Shown piece by piece: positions 36,115 through 46,087 of a stretch of 64,000 bases of DNA. Numbering within the stretch: position 1 is the stretch's first letter; each line of letters starts with the position of its first letter. A model generated the notes under the pieces. That model worked only from the letters and a program-made list of their open reading frames with translations, was not told where the DNA came from and searched no databases. Source of the stretch: Flagellimonas sp. CMM7 (GTDB lineage Bacteria > Bacteroidota > Bacteroidia > Flavobacteriales > Flavobacteriaceae). The translations under genes were made by a program, and so were the position numbers. Location: positions 1,352,001 to 1,416,000 of the forward strand of contig NZ_CP090003.1 in NCBI RefSeq assembly GCF_021390195.1. Direction: 5' to 3'.

Positions 36115-37341
36115 ATGAAAAATATACAGAGCATTCTGCTTAAACTATTGATAATCCTCCTACTGTTCGGATGTAATGAGAAATCTAAAAATGAGGGAGG
36201 GAATGAATTATCTAGCAGTGATAGTATAAGCTCAAAATATTTTTTGAAGCTTACTGGGCACATTTCGCCTTACATGACGTATAGGCCAAGAATTCCAATT
36301 ACAAAGAAAGAAGCCGAAGACACCAATCACTATAAAGTTGACTACGATTCTGAAGGTAGGATAATCAAGGTAATGCATTATTCAAAAGGTCTCTTAAACA
36401 ATTATTCATATTTCGGTATTGCTGTTGTCTCATTGGAATATAAGAACACGCAGCTAATCCGTAGATACTTTGACCATAACAACAAACCGGCAAGTGTTAG
36501 AAGGCATTTCTACGGGCGTGGAGAAAATCAAGGTATTCACAAGGAAGTCTTTGAACTTGATGCTGATGGAAGAAGAAAATCCCTGGTACTTTATAATGAA
36601 AAAGATGAGCAAATAGAAACAGAATATGGTACGTACAGATTTGAGTGGGAAACACAAAATGATAGCTCTTTCATTCAAAGAGCACTCAAGAAGAATGGTG
36701 AGATAAACATTTTGATGGATTATTTCGATTTTTATGTCACCCATATTACTACGGATGAAAATGGATATCTTGATTTAATAAAAAACTATGGGAAAGACGG
36801 TAAAGAACTTGTACTAAGCGAGAAGAAAAAAGCGGCCTACACAGATTTTGATTTTGATGAATACGGGAATGAGGTATCTTATACCTTTCATGACGAAGAT
36901 GGAAATCTTGTGGATAGGCAAGACACTGGTTATGCGTCTTTTGGGTATGCTCAAGTCAAATATATCCGTAAAACTCCCTCCAAAGGTGTCAATGATGGAT
37001 TAGAAACTGTTTTTTTTGATAAAAACAATCGTAGAGTTACTGCTAGCGATAGTGTTGCCAGGCATGTACGCTACCATAATGATAATGGAGACATAATCGC
37101 TTTCGAATACTATTCACTTAATGAAGAAAAGATTATTCCACCGGGCATAGGCTACTTTCGAAGCGAACGGCACTATAATAAGAGCGGGGATATAAAGGAA
37201 ACCAGGTACTATGATACCGATGGACGGTTAACCAATAACCCAAGTGATGGGGCCGCAATTGTTAAGCTCATTTATGATGACTCACGAAATATTTTAAGAA
37301 TCGAGAAACAAGATAAATTCGAAAATGTTTTGAAGGATTAA
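36115..37341 (+). CDS. Lipoprotein with RHS-like short repeats
   Basis: About 408 residues from the ATG at 36115, which gives a clean lipoprotein signal (MKNIQSILLKLLIILLLFGC); an upstream ATG at 36040 does not. The mature part consists of repeated strand pairs of the form D-x-D/E-G-R/N-x-x-x-x-x-x-Y (for example YDSEGRIIKVMHY, FELDADGRRKSLVLY, YDTDGRLTNNPSDG), like short RHS or YD-type beta repeats. No enzyme motif is visible. It is the last gene of the plus-strand run. Confidence 0.72.
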   Translation: MKNIQSILLKLLIILLLFGCNEKSKNEGGNELSSSDSISSKYFLKLTGHISPYMTYRPRIPITKKEAEDTNHYKVDYDSEGRIIKVMHYSKGLLNNYSYFGIAVVSLEYKNTQLIRRYFDHNNKPASVRRHFYGRGENQGIHKEVFELDADGRRKSLVLYNEKDEQIETEYGTYRFEWETQNDSSFIQRALKKNGEINILMDYFDFYVTHITTDENGYLDLIKNYGKDGKELVLSEKKKAAYTDFDFDEYGNEVSYTFHDEDGNLVDRQDTGYASFGYAQVKYIRKTPSKGVNDGLETVFFDKNNRRVTASDSVARHVRYHNDNGDIIAFEYYSLNEEKIIPPGIGYFRSERHYNKSGDIKETRYYDTDGRLTNNPSDGAAIVKLIYDDSRNILRIEKQDKFENVLKD

Positions 37342-37397
37342 CTCACTAATGAAAATATGTTGCTACTCCAGAGTTGAAGGAACTTTGTTCTTTGTTT

Positions 37398-39611
37398 CTA
37401 CAAATCATCCTTGGTAACCGGTATTTTTCTGATTCTCTTGCCAGAAGCATTAAAAATGGCATTTAGTACAGCTGGGGCCAATGGAGGCGTCCCAGGTTCA
37501 CCAAGTCCGGAAGGGCGCTCATCACTTTCAATAAAAACGACATCAATTTCTGGTAGTTCATCCATTCTAAGTACTTTGTTATTGTGGAAATTACTCCTTT
37601 GTACAATTCCATTCTCAACTTCCACCCCCCCATATTTTACTGCGGATAGTGCCCAGATAATGGCACCTTCGATCTGTCCTTTTCCAAAGTGTGGATTTAT
37701 TACCATACCGCAATGAACAATGGCAGTGACCTTGTCCACTGTAAAGCCAAATTCCTCATCCATGGTCACTTCGACAATTTCGGCACAAACCGTATCACCG
37801 AAATTTGCAATGGCAAACCCCATACCTTTTCCTTTTCCGGTTTCTTTTGGCCATAAACTGTTCTTTTTAATATGGGATATGATATCCAGTTGTCTTTGCC
37901 TTACCAATTTCTTTCTGGGTAACAAGTACTTTATTGCCCAGTCGGGCATGGTCTTAGGATCTCCCCAATCAACTTCATGACTCAATAGTTCCATTCGATA
38001 GTCCAAGGGGTCTTTTTGAAGTTTGTGAGCTAATTCATCTACAAAACATTCCTTGGACAAGGCTGCAGAATGTTCCCCAACACTGCGCCAAGCACCTTCA
38101 TGCAAAAGGGTTGGAACCAAAGTGCGATAACAACGGATATTGGGGAAAGCATAATAGTGCTCCCATTTTTCGACCCAGGTTGCATAATCAACAGTACAAA
38201 TGGCCCTGTTTTCTATACCAACGACTTTTTTTTCAGGTGTGATTGCTGCTCTTAAATAATTTTTTAAATACGGCTGAAAATGATCGTTTCTAACTTCATC
38301 CTCCCTGGTCCAAGTAATTTTAACGGGTTTTCCGATTTTTCTCGATACAAATGCTGCTTCTATAGATGTATCGGCATGGTAGCGCCTACCAAATGACCCT
38401 CCTGAGTTTAGATCATGTACAACCACTTTTTCTGGAGGTAGTTCCAAAACTTTGGCAACTTCTGAAATGGTTTGTTCAGCATCTTGTGTCCCCACCCATA
38501 TCTCACATAAATCTTCACGAAAATCTGCTGTGGCATTTAGAGGTTCCATTAGGGCGTGGGCTTGGTAAGGGTTGTCATACTCCATTTCCACAACCTCATT
38601 ATCACTGTTGGCAAAGCCCTCCTCAACATCACCCAAATCCATGGTCCTTTGACCAGGTGTGTTTTTTACCGCTCGCATATCACTGTTCAGGGAAGCTAGG
38701 CTTCTGGGGCCATTTTCGCCCCCATCCCATTCGACCTTAAGTTGTTTTCTGGCTTTGAATGCTATCCATGTAGATGTTGCCACCACCACAATCCCTTCAT
38801 TAACATATCCCAATACTGGATTCAATAAGCTTTTAATTTCCTCGGATAAAACTATTGGAAAAATATCTAGAACGCCTTCCACTTTTTTCGCCTCTGTAAC
38901 ATCGTAACTTTTGAGTTTGCCTTTATAAATGGGACATTTTTCTATTGATGCATAGACCATTCCCGGAACATCCATGTCTATACCATATTTGGCCTTTCCA
39001 GAAATAACATCTTTAGTAATTCGATTTTTAATCGGCTTACCAATGTACTTATAGTCCCCCGGCTCTTTTAAAGTAACATTGTCTGGAATGGGTAATTTGG
39101 AAGCAGCCTCGGCCAGTTCACCAAACTCCATTTTTTCATCGGTGGCAAGATTGGTAATGATACTATTCTCCACCTTTAATATAATTGGATCTACATCCCA
39201 CTTAATGGCTGCAGCTTGCTTCAGCAATTCCTTGGTGGTAGCACCTGCTTTACGAATAGGGTCCCAGGTCCGGGAGATGGAGCCACTGCCACCTGTAGTA
39301 CCCATCTCATGCCAGGTATACTTGGGACTGTACTCCACTTTCTTAATCTTTATCTTATTCCAATCTGCATCCAGTTCATCGGCTATTATTGTAGGTATGG
39401 AAGTTCCTGTGCCCTGTCCCATTTCATGCTTTGTCAGCATTATTGTAATCTCACCATTGGTGTCTATGGAAATAAAATTGTTGAACTCAACTTCTTTTTC
39501 ATTCTGATTTAACGGTCTTACATTTCCATACATTGGGAGGCTAAGGGACAATACTAAACCACCTCCTGCTTTGCCGCTAACTTTCAAAAAACTCCTTCTG
39601 GTGATATTCAT
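37398..39611 (-). CDS. Exported molybdenum hydroxylase large subunit (IorB/CoxL-like), set 1
   Basis: A 737-residue xanthine-dehydrogenase-family large subunit. A Tat signal ([13 protein letters not shown]) marks export in folded form. Family blocks for the molybdopterin cytosine dinucleotide cofactor are present, such as [50 protein letters not shown] and the C-terminal [15 protein letters not shown], with the Glu that serves as base in this family. The two-subunit, FAD-less form is typical of isoquinoline 1-oxidoreductase or membrane aldehyde dehydrogenase types. It is 3' of its iron-sulfur subunit gene with a four-base overlap. The substrate, an N-heterocycle or aldehyde, is unknown. Confidence 0.9.
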   Translation of the reverse strand: MNITRRSFLKVSGKAGGGLVLSLSLPMYGNVRPLNQNEKEVEFNNFISIDTNGEITIMLTKHEMGQGTGTSIPTIIADELDADWNKIKIKKVEYSPKYTWHEMGTTGGSGSISRTWDPIRKAGATTKELLKQAAAIKWDVDPIILKVENSIITNLATDEKMEFGELAEAASKLPIPDNVTLKEPGDYKYIGKPIKNRITKDVISGKAKYGIDMDVPGMVYASIEKCPIYKGKLKSYDVTEAKKVEGVLDIFPIVLSEEIKSLLNPVLGYVNEGIVVVATSTWIAFKARKQLKVEWDGGENGPRSLASLNSDMRAVKNTPGQRTMDLGDVEEGFANSDNEVVEMEYDNPYQAHALMEPLNATADFREDLCEIWVGTQDAEQTISEVAKVLELPPEKVVVHDLNSGGSFGRRYHADTSIEAAFVSRKIGKPVKITWTREDEVRNDHFQPYLKNYLRAAITPEKKVVGIENRAICTVDYATWVEKWEHYYAFPNIRCYRTLVPTLLHEGAWRSVGEHSAALSKECFVDELAHKLQKDPLDYRMELLSHEVDWGDPKTMPDWAIKYLLPRKKLVRQRQLDIISHIKKNSLWPKETGKGKGMGFAIANFGDTVCAEIVEVTMDEEFGFTVDKVTAIVHCGMVINPHFGKGQIEGAIIWALSAVKYGGVEVENGIVQRSNFHNNKVLRMDELPEIDVVFIESDERPSGLGEPGTPPLAPAVLNAIFNASGKRIRKIPVTKDDL

Positions 39612-40072
39612 GACTCTATGTTTTTGGCTGCTGCTTTAATGGCTTTACAAATTCGGGAATACGTACCACAACGACAGATGTTCCCTTTCATGGCCCTATT
39701 GATCTCCTCATCGGTTGGATTTGGAATGCGCTCCAAAAGAGCTACCGCCGTCATGATTTGTCCTGATTGGCAATAGCCACATTGCGGTACATCCTCTGCT
39801 TCCCATGCCATTTGGACTGGATGATCGGATTTCTCTGACAAACCCTCAATGGTAGTGATAGATTTATTATCTACGTTTTCAATGGGGATGCTACAGGATC
39901 TTATTGGCAAACCATCAATGTGCACAGTACAAGCACCACATTGAGCAATACCACAGCCATATTTTGTGCCGTACAACTTCAGCTCACCCCTTAAAACCCA
40001 CAGTAGTGGCGTATCTGGGGAAACATCAACGGTGTGGGTTTCATTATTGATTTTCAAAGAATAATTTGCCAT
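39608..40072 (-). CDS. [2Fe-2S] small subunit of molybdenum hydroxylase, set 1
   Basis: About 154 residues. The ATG at 40072 overlaps the cytochrome gene stop; the previous codon is also ATG. Two iron-sulfur clusters are expected: the ferredoxin-like CGIAQCGAC with a later Cys, and the helical domain with CGYCQSGQ and CRCGTY. This is the IorA/CoxS family, carrying electrons from the molybdenum centre. It has no export signal and presumably rides with the Tat signal of the large subunit. It is flanked by the cytochrome c gene and the large subunit, with overlaps at both sides. Confidence 0.92.
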   Translation of the reverse strand: MANYSLKINNETHTVDVSPDTPLLWVLRGELKLYGTKYGCGIAQCGACTVHIDGLPIRSCSIPIENVDNKSITTIEGLSEKSDHPVQMAWEAEDVPQCGYCQSGQIMTAVALLERIPNPTDEEINRAMKGNICRCGTYSRICKAIKAAAKNIES

Positions 40073-40443
40073 CATCTATTGATTTTGAATTGCTTTAATT
40101 GAGTTTTTGTTAAAAATGCTCCTTCATTTTCCCAAGTGTTTTGGATGTAATTAAGTACATCCACTATTTCCTTTTCCGTAAGTGAAATAGGCTTCATTCC
40201 TGCATCGAACCCAGAACCATATTTTATGAGTTTCAGGGCTCTTTGAGTTTGATCTGTTGTAATATAATCTGATTTTACAAGGGAGGGATATGCTCCTTCA
40301 ATTCCTTTGCCATCTGGTTGATGACAACTTATGCAATTAGTGATGTAAACTTCTTTTCCATTGGCAATACTCTCTTTTTCTGCTTTTGGCTTACAGGATG
40401 ATATAGCCAAAAAAAACAAGGATACAATCAACAATTGTTTCAT
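40072..40443 (-). CDS. Lipoprotein cytochrome c
   Basis: About 123 residues from the ATG at 40443, giving a lipoprotein signal ([17 protein letters not shown]). A single haem motif CISCH lies in the first third and a Met ligand is likely in AGMKPISL. It probably accepts electrons from the molybdenum hydroxylase, replacing FAD as the exit route, since all three genes overlap. No terminal oxidase is nearby. Confidence 0.88.
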   Translation of the reverse strand: MKQLLIVSLFFLAISSCKPKAEKESIANGKEVYITNCISCHQPDGKGIEGAYPSLVKSDYITTDQTQRALKLIKYGSGFDAGMKPISLTEKEIVDVLNYIQNTWENEGAFLTKTQLKQFKINR

Positions 40444-40711
40444 ACACAGGGCAGTTAGGGTTTCGAAATCTAATTTCATTAGGGAGATTATCTCGTGAAG
40501 CTTCTGTCAATTAAAGATTTCTTGTTTTGAAGATTTTAATTTAATTGGGTAATTTCAAACCAACAGTGATAAAAAATGTATCGATTTCGAAAATCAGTAG
40601 ATGATTTAAGAGTATGGAACAATAATTTAACCCTTGTTAACAAGTCATTTTTGAAAATTATGAAGGAGTTGGTTTCTTTCATGAACGCATTGGTTTAAAT
40701 TATTTTAAAGA

Positions 40712-42859
40712 CTATAGTTTTGTTGATATTGGGATTTCCCGAATTCGATTTCCTGTTGCAGCAAAAACTGCGTTCAATAGCGCGGGAGCAATACCTGGCA
40801 CCGCAGGTTCACCTGCACCAGATGGCGAATCTGGACTATCCAATAAATGAACATCAATTATTGGGGTTTCATCCATTCGCAACATATCATAGGAATCATA
40901 GTTTTCCTGTTCTACGCTTCCATTTTTAACGGTAATCTTATCTTTAAGTGCAGCAGTCAACCCCCATACTATACTTCCTTCAACTTGAGCTTTTACTTGA
41001 CTTGGGTTGATGACCAGTCCACAGTCCATAACAACAGTAACTTTTACAACTTTCAACTCTTTACCAATTATTGAAATCTCAATTACCTGAGAGCAATAAG
41101 ATGTATTATAGCCTACTGAAGAAACTCCTTGGTAGTGATTTTCTTTAGTTTGCCCCCAATTGGATTCATGTTTAACTTTTTCAAGGGTACGTTTTAGTTT
41201 TTCAGGATAAAGATTGTCGCCTACCCAAATGTCCATAATCTGCTCCACTACTTCTGCTTTTTCCAATAATTCTAATCGATACTCAATAGGGTCCATTTGT
41301 CCAAGATGAGCTAATTCATCAATAAAACATTCCAAACTTAAAGCCCAAGGATGGGCATAAACACTGCGCCAAGAAGCTCTGGGTAACAACGGACCTTTCT
41401 TTTCGTAAATACTGTTGTAATGAACCTTTGGTAAGGCATAAGGATAAGGTTGAAATCCACTGGTCCTTCCCACGGTGCCTTGATAGCCCAGGGCAACTGC
41501 TTTATTGTTTTTATCCAACACGGCATCCCAAGAATCTGCACTTAGAGGATGGTACTTAGAAGTTTTGAAAGTATCTTCTCTTGACCAAGTCACCTTTACG
41601 GGCTTACGTATTTTTTCCGAAATTAAAACGGCTTCCTCCACAAAATCGGAATGAAACCGCCTACCAAACCCACCTCCAGAGGGTAGGTTGTGCGATATTA
41701 TGGCAGCTTCAGGTATTCCGGTAAGTTCGTAGATACGTTCTCTGAACATGGCCGGTGCTTGGCTACCCGCCCAAATTTCAATGGTATTCCCTTTATGATG
41801 GGCGGTAGCGTTGAGTGGTTCCATACAAGCGTTAGTTTGATAGGGAGTGACGTAGGTCGCTTTAAATTTCTTGGAGTCCTTTAATGCTTTTGAAGCTTCC
41901 TTGAAATCATGATTTATTCTTTTGGGCTCATCCAGTTGATCCAAGATTTCCTGTTTGACATCCAAATCGGATTTTTCAGCAAATCGGCCCAAATCCCATT
42001 CAATTTCCAACAACTTTTTCGCTTCAAAAGCGGCCCAAGTGTTACTTGCTAGCACTGCAATACCAGATCTGACACCTCCTTTAAAGTCATTGCTAGGGTT
42101 TATTTCTGTACTTGGAACTTCTATCACATCGATAACCCCAGGAAATTCCTTAGCTTTTGTTGCATCAAAATGAATCAATTTGCCATTCCAAATCGGACAA
42201 CGGGCTATGGTGGCATAGACCATATCGGGCATTTTGATATTGATACTATAAGGCAATCGGCCTTCAACGATGGTTTTTGTTTTTTTTCCTATCACCGGCT
42301 TTCCTATGTAGTTATAGGTGGAGGCATCTTTTAATTCAATTTCCAGAGGTATGGGAACCTCTTTGGCTAATACTATTAAACTAGCGTAAGAGGCTTTTTT
42401 GTTGTTGGATTCACAGCTTACCCAACCGTTTTCACTATAACAATCGTTGGGTTCTACGTCCCATTTTTGGGCAGCAGCCAGAACAAAGATTTCTCTAGTC
42501 GTAGCCATTGCCTTGCGTAAAGGGTTCCATAAAAGTCGTAAGCCATTGCTTCCTCCTGTGTCTTGAAAGTGTCCATATCGTTCAAAAGCGCCATCTCCGA
42601 ATTCCACTTTAAGTTTTTCCATAGCAATACCGAGCTCATCTGCTACAATCATAGTAAGTCCTGTGGAGGTGCCTTGTCCCAGCTCGGTTATTGAACAAAT
42701 AAATGTGATGGTATTATCCGGGTCTATTCGAAGAAAAAAATTCGGCTCCCAACTTTCTTGTCCTGCTGTGTCGATTGTACATGAAAGTGGAATGAAGGTG
42801 CTCATTAAAAGCCCTCCCCCAGCAAGTGTTGATGTTTTAAAGAAATGTCTTCTTTTCAT
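40712..42859 (-). CDS. Exported molybdenum hydroxylase large subunit, set 2
   Basis: About 715 residues from the ATG at 42859, which overlaps the small-subunit stop (ATGA) and starts a Tat-like signal (KRRHFFKTSTLAGGG). The family blocks of set 1 recur: ITELGQGTSTGLTMIVADELG, GGGFGRRFHSDFVEEAV, RASWRSVYAHPWALS and GEPAVPGIAPALLNA. It is a paralogue of the set 1 subunit but clearly diverged, so a different substrate is likely. This set has no cytochrome gene of its own, so the two sets may share one. The substrate cannot be read. Confidence 0.9.
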   Translation of the reverse strand: MKRRHFFKTSTLAGGGLLMSTFIPLSCTIDTAGQESWEPNFFLRIDPDNTITFICSITELGQGTSTGLTMIVADELGIAMEKLKVEFGDGAFERYGHFQDTGGSNGLRLLWNPLRKAMATTREIFVLAAAQKWDVEPNDCYSENGWVSCESNNKKASYASLIVLAKEVPIPLEIELKDASTYNYIGKPVIGKKTKTIVEGRLPYSINIKMPDMVYATIARCPIWNGKLIHFDATKAKEFPGVIDVIEVPSTEINPSNDFKGGVRSGIAVLASNTWAAFEAKKLLEIEWDLGRFAEKSDLDVKQEILDQLDEPKRINHDFKEASKALKDSKKFKATYVTPYQTNACMEPLNATAHHKGNTIEIWAGSQAPAMFRERIYELTGIPEAAIISHNLPSGGGFGRRFHSDFVEEAVLISEKIRKPVKVTWSREDTFKTSKYHPLSADSWDAVLDKNNKAVALGYQGTVGRTSGFQPYPYALPKVHYNSIYEKKGPLLPRASWRSVYAHPWALSLECFIDELAHLGQMDPIEYRLELLEKAEVVEQIMDIWVGDNLYPEKLKRTLEKVKHESNWGQTKENHYQGVSSVGYNTSYCSQVIEISIIGKELKVVKVTVVMDCGLVINPSQVKAQVEGSIVWGLTAALKDKITVKNGSVEQENYDSYDMLRMDETPIIDVHLLDSPDSPSGAGEPAVPGIAPALLNAVFAATGNRIREIPISTKL

Positions 42860-43317
42860 AGCTCTCGATTTTTTTGAGCGACTTGTTGAATGGATTTTTT
42901 GATTCTTGGATAGGTGCCACATCGACAAATATTACCGCGCATTCCCAATTCGATTTCCTCTTCACTAGGGTCAAGGTTTTGCGTTAACAGCGCCAATGCG
43001 TTCATGATTTGTCCGCTTTGGCAATACCCACATTGAGGTGTATCATTTTCTACCCAAGAGTCTTTTAGGGGTTGTAAAAGAGAATTGGGTTCAGAATGTT
43101 CAATAGTGGTGATTTTTTTATCCAATACTGCTGAAATAGGAATACTGCATGAACGTGCAGCCTCACCATTTACCAAAACTGTACATGCCCCACATAGGCC
43201 AATACCACAGGAGTATTTGGTACCGGTCATCTCTAACAAATCGCGTAAAACCCACAAGAGGGGCATGTTTACTTCAGCTTCAAATGAATAATCTCGATTG
43301 TTGATATTAAGCGTCAT
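42856..43317 (-). CDS. [2Fe-2S] small subunit of molybdenum hydroxylase, set 2
   Basis: A 153-residue IorA/CoxS-type protein. Cys37, Cys42 and Cys45 in CGIGLCGAC and a Cys near 57 bind the first cluster; CGYCQSGQ and CRCGTY bind the second. It is transcribed just before the set 2 large subunit, with a four-base overlap. Paralogous to the small subunit at 39608-40072. Confidence 0.92.
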   Translation of the reverse strand: MTLNINNRDYSFEAEVNMPLLWVLRDLLEMTGTKYSCGIGLCGACTVLVNGEAARSCSIPISAVLDKKITTIEHSEPNSLLQPLKDSWVENDTPQCGYCQSGQIMNALALLTQNLDPSEEEIELGMRGNICRCGTYPRIKKSIQQVAQKNREL

Positions 43318-43514
43318 GGTTGATTGTTTTTGAGTGATTTTTCGTTGCTAATGTCGAGATGTACCCGCTAGGTAAATCAATATATTGAATAGAGCTATGA
43401 TATAACTAACCGCAAAGAATCTAGTATTGATTTCCGAAATGAATAGACTTTTTAAAAATGATGGGGCTTAGAAGTTTGAACCTTCATAGGAAATTTTGCC
43501 TCGCATCAATTTTC

Positions 43515-44561
43515 TTAATCGCTCGACGTAGCCAATTCTTTATAGCGGGTTAAATTCAACTTTACAATAAAGAAATTCAACGAGCCATTGTTACTTGAAG
43601 TCATGGTCGATTTAAACCTCGCATAGCTTTCCATAGCTGTTTCCTTGGTGTTCGGAGAGATTCTACCAGAGGTAAACAATAAATGTTTTCCATCAGGGGT
43701 AACATAAGGGCTTCCATCAATTTGATCACTGTTGATGGTTTTGCCCATATTAATGGGATCTGTCCATTCATCACCACCTTTATTGAAACTGATGTAGAGG
43801 TCACTATTTCCATATCCATCTGGTTCATCCACACGAACAAAGATGATAAACGATTCATCCTGTGCCACAAAAGCATCGGCCTCTCTGGCATCAGTATTGA
43901 TATTTTTGGGCAACGGTATAGGTTCACCATAGGTGTCATTTTCGAATTTGGCATAATAGAGGTCACTATTCCCGCTCTTGTCCGAATTAAAATAGAGGTT
44001 ACCATTTTTAGTCATCACTGGATAAAATTCATTCCCTTTTGATGCAATTGAGCCGCCTATAGGTGTTGGTTTTTGCCAAAGACCTTCCTTTAATCTAGAC
44101 TCCCAAAGATTAAAGTTGAAACCTTCTGGTTTACCTTCATACTCCTCATATGTGGAAAACAGCATGCGTCTACCATCTGGAGAAATTTGTACATCGGCTG
44201 TGGCAATATCGAAAGAAACAAAGGGAACAAATTTGGGTTGCGAATATGTTCCATTCACAAATTCTTGATAGGCAATACCGGTAATTCCTAATTTTTGAGA
44301 AGTAGCAGTATAATAAATGGTATTACCATCAGGACTAAAACTGGTATTGAATTTGTCGATTGCCGTCGAAACAATATTGGGATAAAACATAACAGGTGTT
44401 TCTCCCAAGGAATCCAATTTTTGAAATGGATTTTCAATACCATTTTTAGGTAAGGTCTGTTGTTGTTTTTCGTTGGTACATGATAGTGGTATAGCTGCTG
44501 ATATAATTCCCAAAAAATATTTACAGAGATTGTAGTTGAATTTGATGTTTGAAGTGGTCAT
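43515..44561 (-). CDS. Lipoprotein with PD40/WD40-like beta-propeller
   Basis: About 348 residues from the ATG at 44561, which has GGAGG just upstream and begins a lipoprotein signal ending in AAIPLSC; an ATG at 44597 is an alternative. The mature part has PD40 repeats (FNTSFSPDGNTIYYTA, VQISPDGRRMLFST, PYVTPDGKHLLFTSG), as in TolB-like propellers. No enzyme domain is attached. It may be a binding or scaffold protein. It is the last gene before the right boundary of element B, in the same direction as the molybdenum hydroxylase genes but about 200 bases from them. Confidence 0.82.
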   Translation of the reverse strand: MTTSNIKFNYNLCKYFLGIISAAIPLSCTNEKQQQTLPKNGIENPFQKLDSLGETPVMFYPNIVSTAIDKFNTSFSPDGNTIYYTATSQKLGITGIAYQEFVNGTYSQPKFVPFVSFDIATADVQISPDGRRMLFSTYEEYEGKPEGFNFNLWESRLKEGLWQKPTPIGGSIASKGNEFYPVMTKNGNLYFNSDKSGNSDLYYAKFENDTYGEPIPLPKNINTDAREADAFVAQDESFIIFVRVDEPDGYGNSDLYISFNKGGDEWTDPINMGKTINSDQIDGSPYVTPDGKHLLFTSGRISPNTKETAMESYARFKSTMTSSNNGSLNFFIVKLNLTRYKELATSSD

Positions 44562-44889
44562 ATCCCTCCATTCCTTAATGATGTTCTCTATTTTCATTGT
44601 TATCCTATTTGTCCGAGAAGTGTTGAAAATGCAACCAATCCTCATTCTTAGGGTAATTTTAGCATTAGTTACAAAAATTGAGTTCCCGATTTTCGATTTT
44701 TGGAGAAAGTTTTACCATTTAGATTGCTGTTTATACTTATTTAAGGCTGTACTGTTTTCCAATGATTTCATATCAAACTCTATCAAGCACCAATACTTAA
44801 GTGTTAAACTTTGTTAAAAGGTGAGCATCACGGTGAGCCCAAAAAACCGCCCCTTGGCATGCCTTTGATAACTGGCATTTTGAAGAAAA

Positions 44890-44911
44890 GTTCGAGTCCC
44901 GTCCGGACCGC
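44890..44911 (+). other. 3' tRNA-Asp end, right attachment site of element B
   Basis: These 22 bases repeat the last part of the tRNA-Asp fragment at 22118-22160 (T-loop TTCGAGTCCC to GACCGC) with a single G/A difference in the acceptor strand. It is directly followed by a strong terminator, as expected for the original end of the chromosomal tRNA-Asp gene. It therefore marks the right edge of element B and the start of chromosomal DNA. No tRNA body precedes it. Confidence 0.82.
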
Positions 44912-44942
44912 AAAAAGCCCTCAAGAAATTGAGGGCTTTTTT
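44912..44942 (+). terminator. Terminator of the original tRNA-Asp locus
   Basis: AAAAAGCCCTCAA and TTGAGGGCTTTTTT pair around a GAAA loop, giving a long stable stem with a T-run. It starts on the base after the tRNA-Asp 3' end. It may also serve the converging dipeptidase gene ending at 44967. Confidence 0.9.
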
Positions 44943-44966
44943 GTTTTCAGAATTCTCACCACAAAT

Positions 44967-46037
44967 CTATCCCCATGTTCTCTCAAGGAATTTTATAAAA
45001 TTGAGGTGCATAATATTTTCGACATCATCATCCGAATACCCTCTTTCATGCAGTAAAAATGGTATTTTCTGTAAATCAGCTATAGTATCAAGATCATCCG
45101 GAGATTGCTCTTTGCCAAAAGCCCCGTCAAGATCAGTTCCGACACCCACGTGCAATGAGTTTCCGGCCAATTGGCATATGTGATCAATGTTGTCTACCAT
45201 CTGATTTAAAGTAACCCCCATAGCTTTGGGAGTGGATTTTCCCCTTATCCAATTAGGAACCATCATCCATGCATCAAGAGCAAGGCCTACAACTGCTTTT
45301 CTATCAATTAGTTCATTGATTTGTTCATCTGAAAACTGCCTGTTATGATTTACAAATTTTCTGCAATTATTATGGCTTGCCCAAACCGGCCCATTGTAAA
45401 TTTTCATTGTTTCCCAAAAACTCTTATCGCATAAATGGGTAGCATCTAAAATAAGATTGAGTTCTTCTATTTTTTTTAAAAGCTCTTTTCCTTTAGTACC
45501 AATTCCCCCGATGGAGTCAGTGCCATGTGCGTATGTCCCAGGCCCATAGTGTGCAGGACCAATAGCCCTTAACCCCATTTCATGGGATTTTTCAAGATGG
45601 TCTATGGTAATGATTGAATCTGCGCCTTCCAAGCTAAGTATGTATCCAATTGGCTTTTTGGAGTCACTATCATCACGTTCCCAAAGTGCCATATGTGTTT
45701 TTAACTCTTTTAAATTGGTAATCTGCACCATTTCACCAATTTCTTCCATGACCTTGTACCAGGCAAGTTGTCCCTGGGTTTGTGCCCAAGCTTGATGTGG
45801 AGAATTCCAACCAGGCAATGGGCTTCCTTTTTTTACATAACGAGCAATTTGTGTTGCCACGCAGAGACCTACATTACCTTTTCGCATTGCCTGTAAAGAA
45901 ACGGTGTTTTTACCTCGATCGGGTTTATCCATCATCCCTTCTTCGCTCTTTCTGATTTCTTCAACAGTCCAGGTTAAATCCCTGTTCCACTCCAAAGCGT
46001 TCATGGCCAAATCCAAATGTGCATCAAATACGAACAT
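44967..46037 (-). CDS. Membrane-dipeptidase-family (M19) hydrolase
   Basis: A 356-residue zinc dipeptidase with the M19 ligands: His7 and Asp9 in DAHLDLA, Glu in SLEGAD, His in LDATHLCD and SHNNCR, and Asp in GVGTDLDG. There is no signal peptide, so it is cytoplasmic. M19 enzymes often accept D-amino acids in the second position of a dipeptide. It is the last gene of a three-gene unit with RidA and a GntP-type permease, 50 bases after the ridA stop. This suggests uptake and cleavage of a small acid or dipeptide and detoxification of reactive imines. Confidence 0.92.
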   Translation of the reverse strand: MFVFDAHLDLAMNALEWNRDLTWTVEEIRKSEEGMMDKPDRGKNTVSLQAMRKGNVGLCVATQIARYVKKGSPLPGWNSPHQAWAQTQGQLAWYKVMEEIGEMVQITNLKELKTHMALWERDDSDSKKPIGYILSLEGADSIITIDHLEKSHEMGLRAIGPAHYGPGTYAHGTDSIGGIGTKGKELLKKIEELNLILDATHLCDKSFWETMKIYNGPVWASHNNCRKFVNHNRQFSDEQINELIDRKAVVGLALDAWMMVPNWIRGKSTPKAMGVTLNQMVDNIDHICQLAGNSLHVGVGTDLDGAFGKEQSPDDLDTIADLQKIPFLLHERGYSDDDVENIMHLNFIKFLERTWG

Positions 46038-46087
46038 TATTAGGTATTAGTGGTATAACATATTGTGTAAGCCCTCTTTTTATTGCT

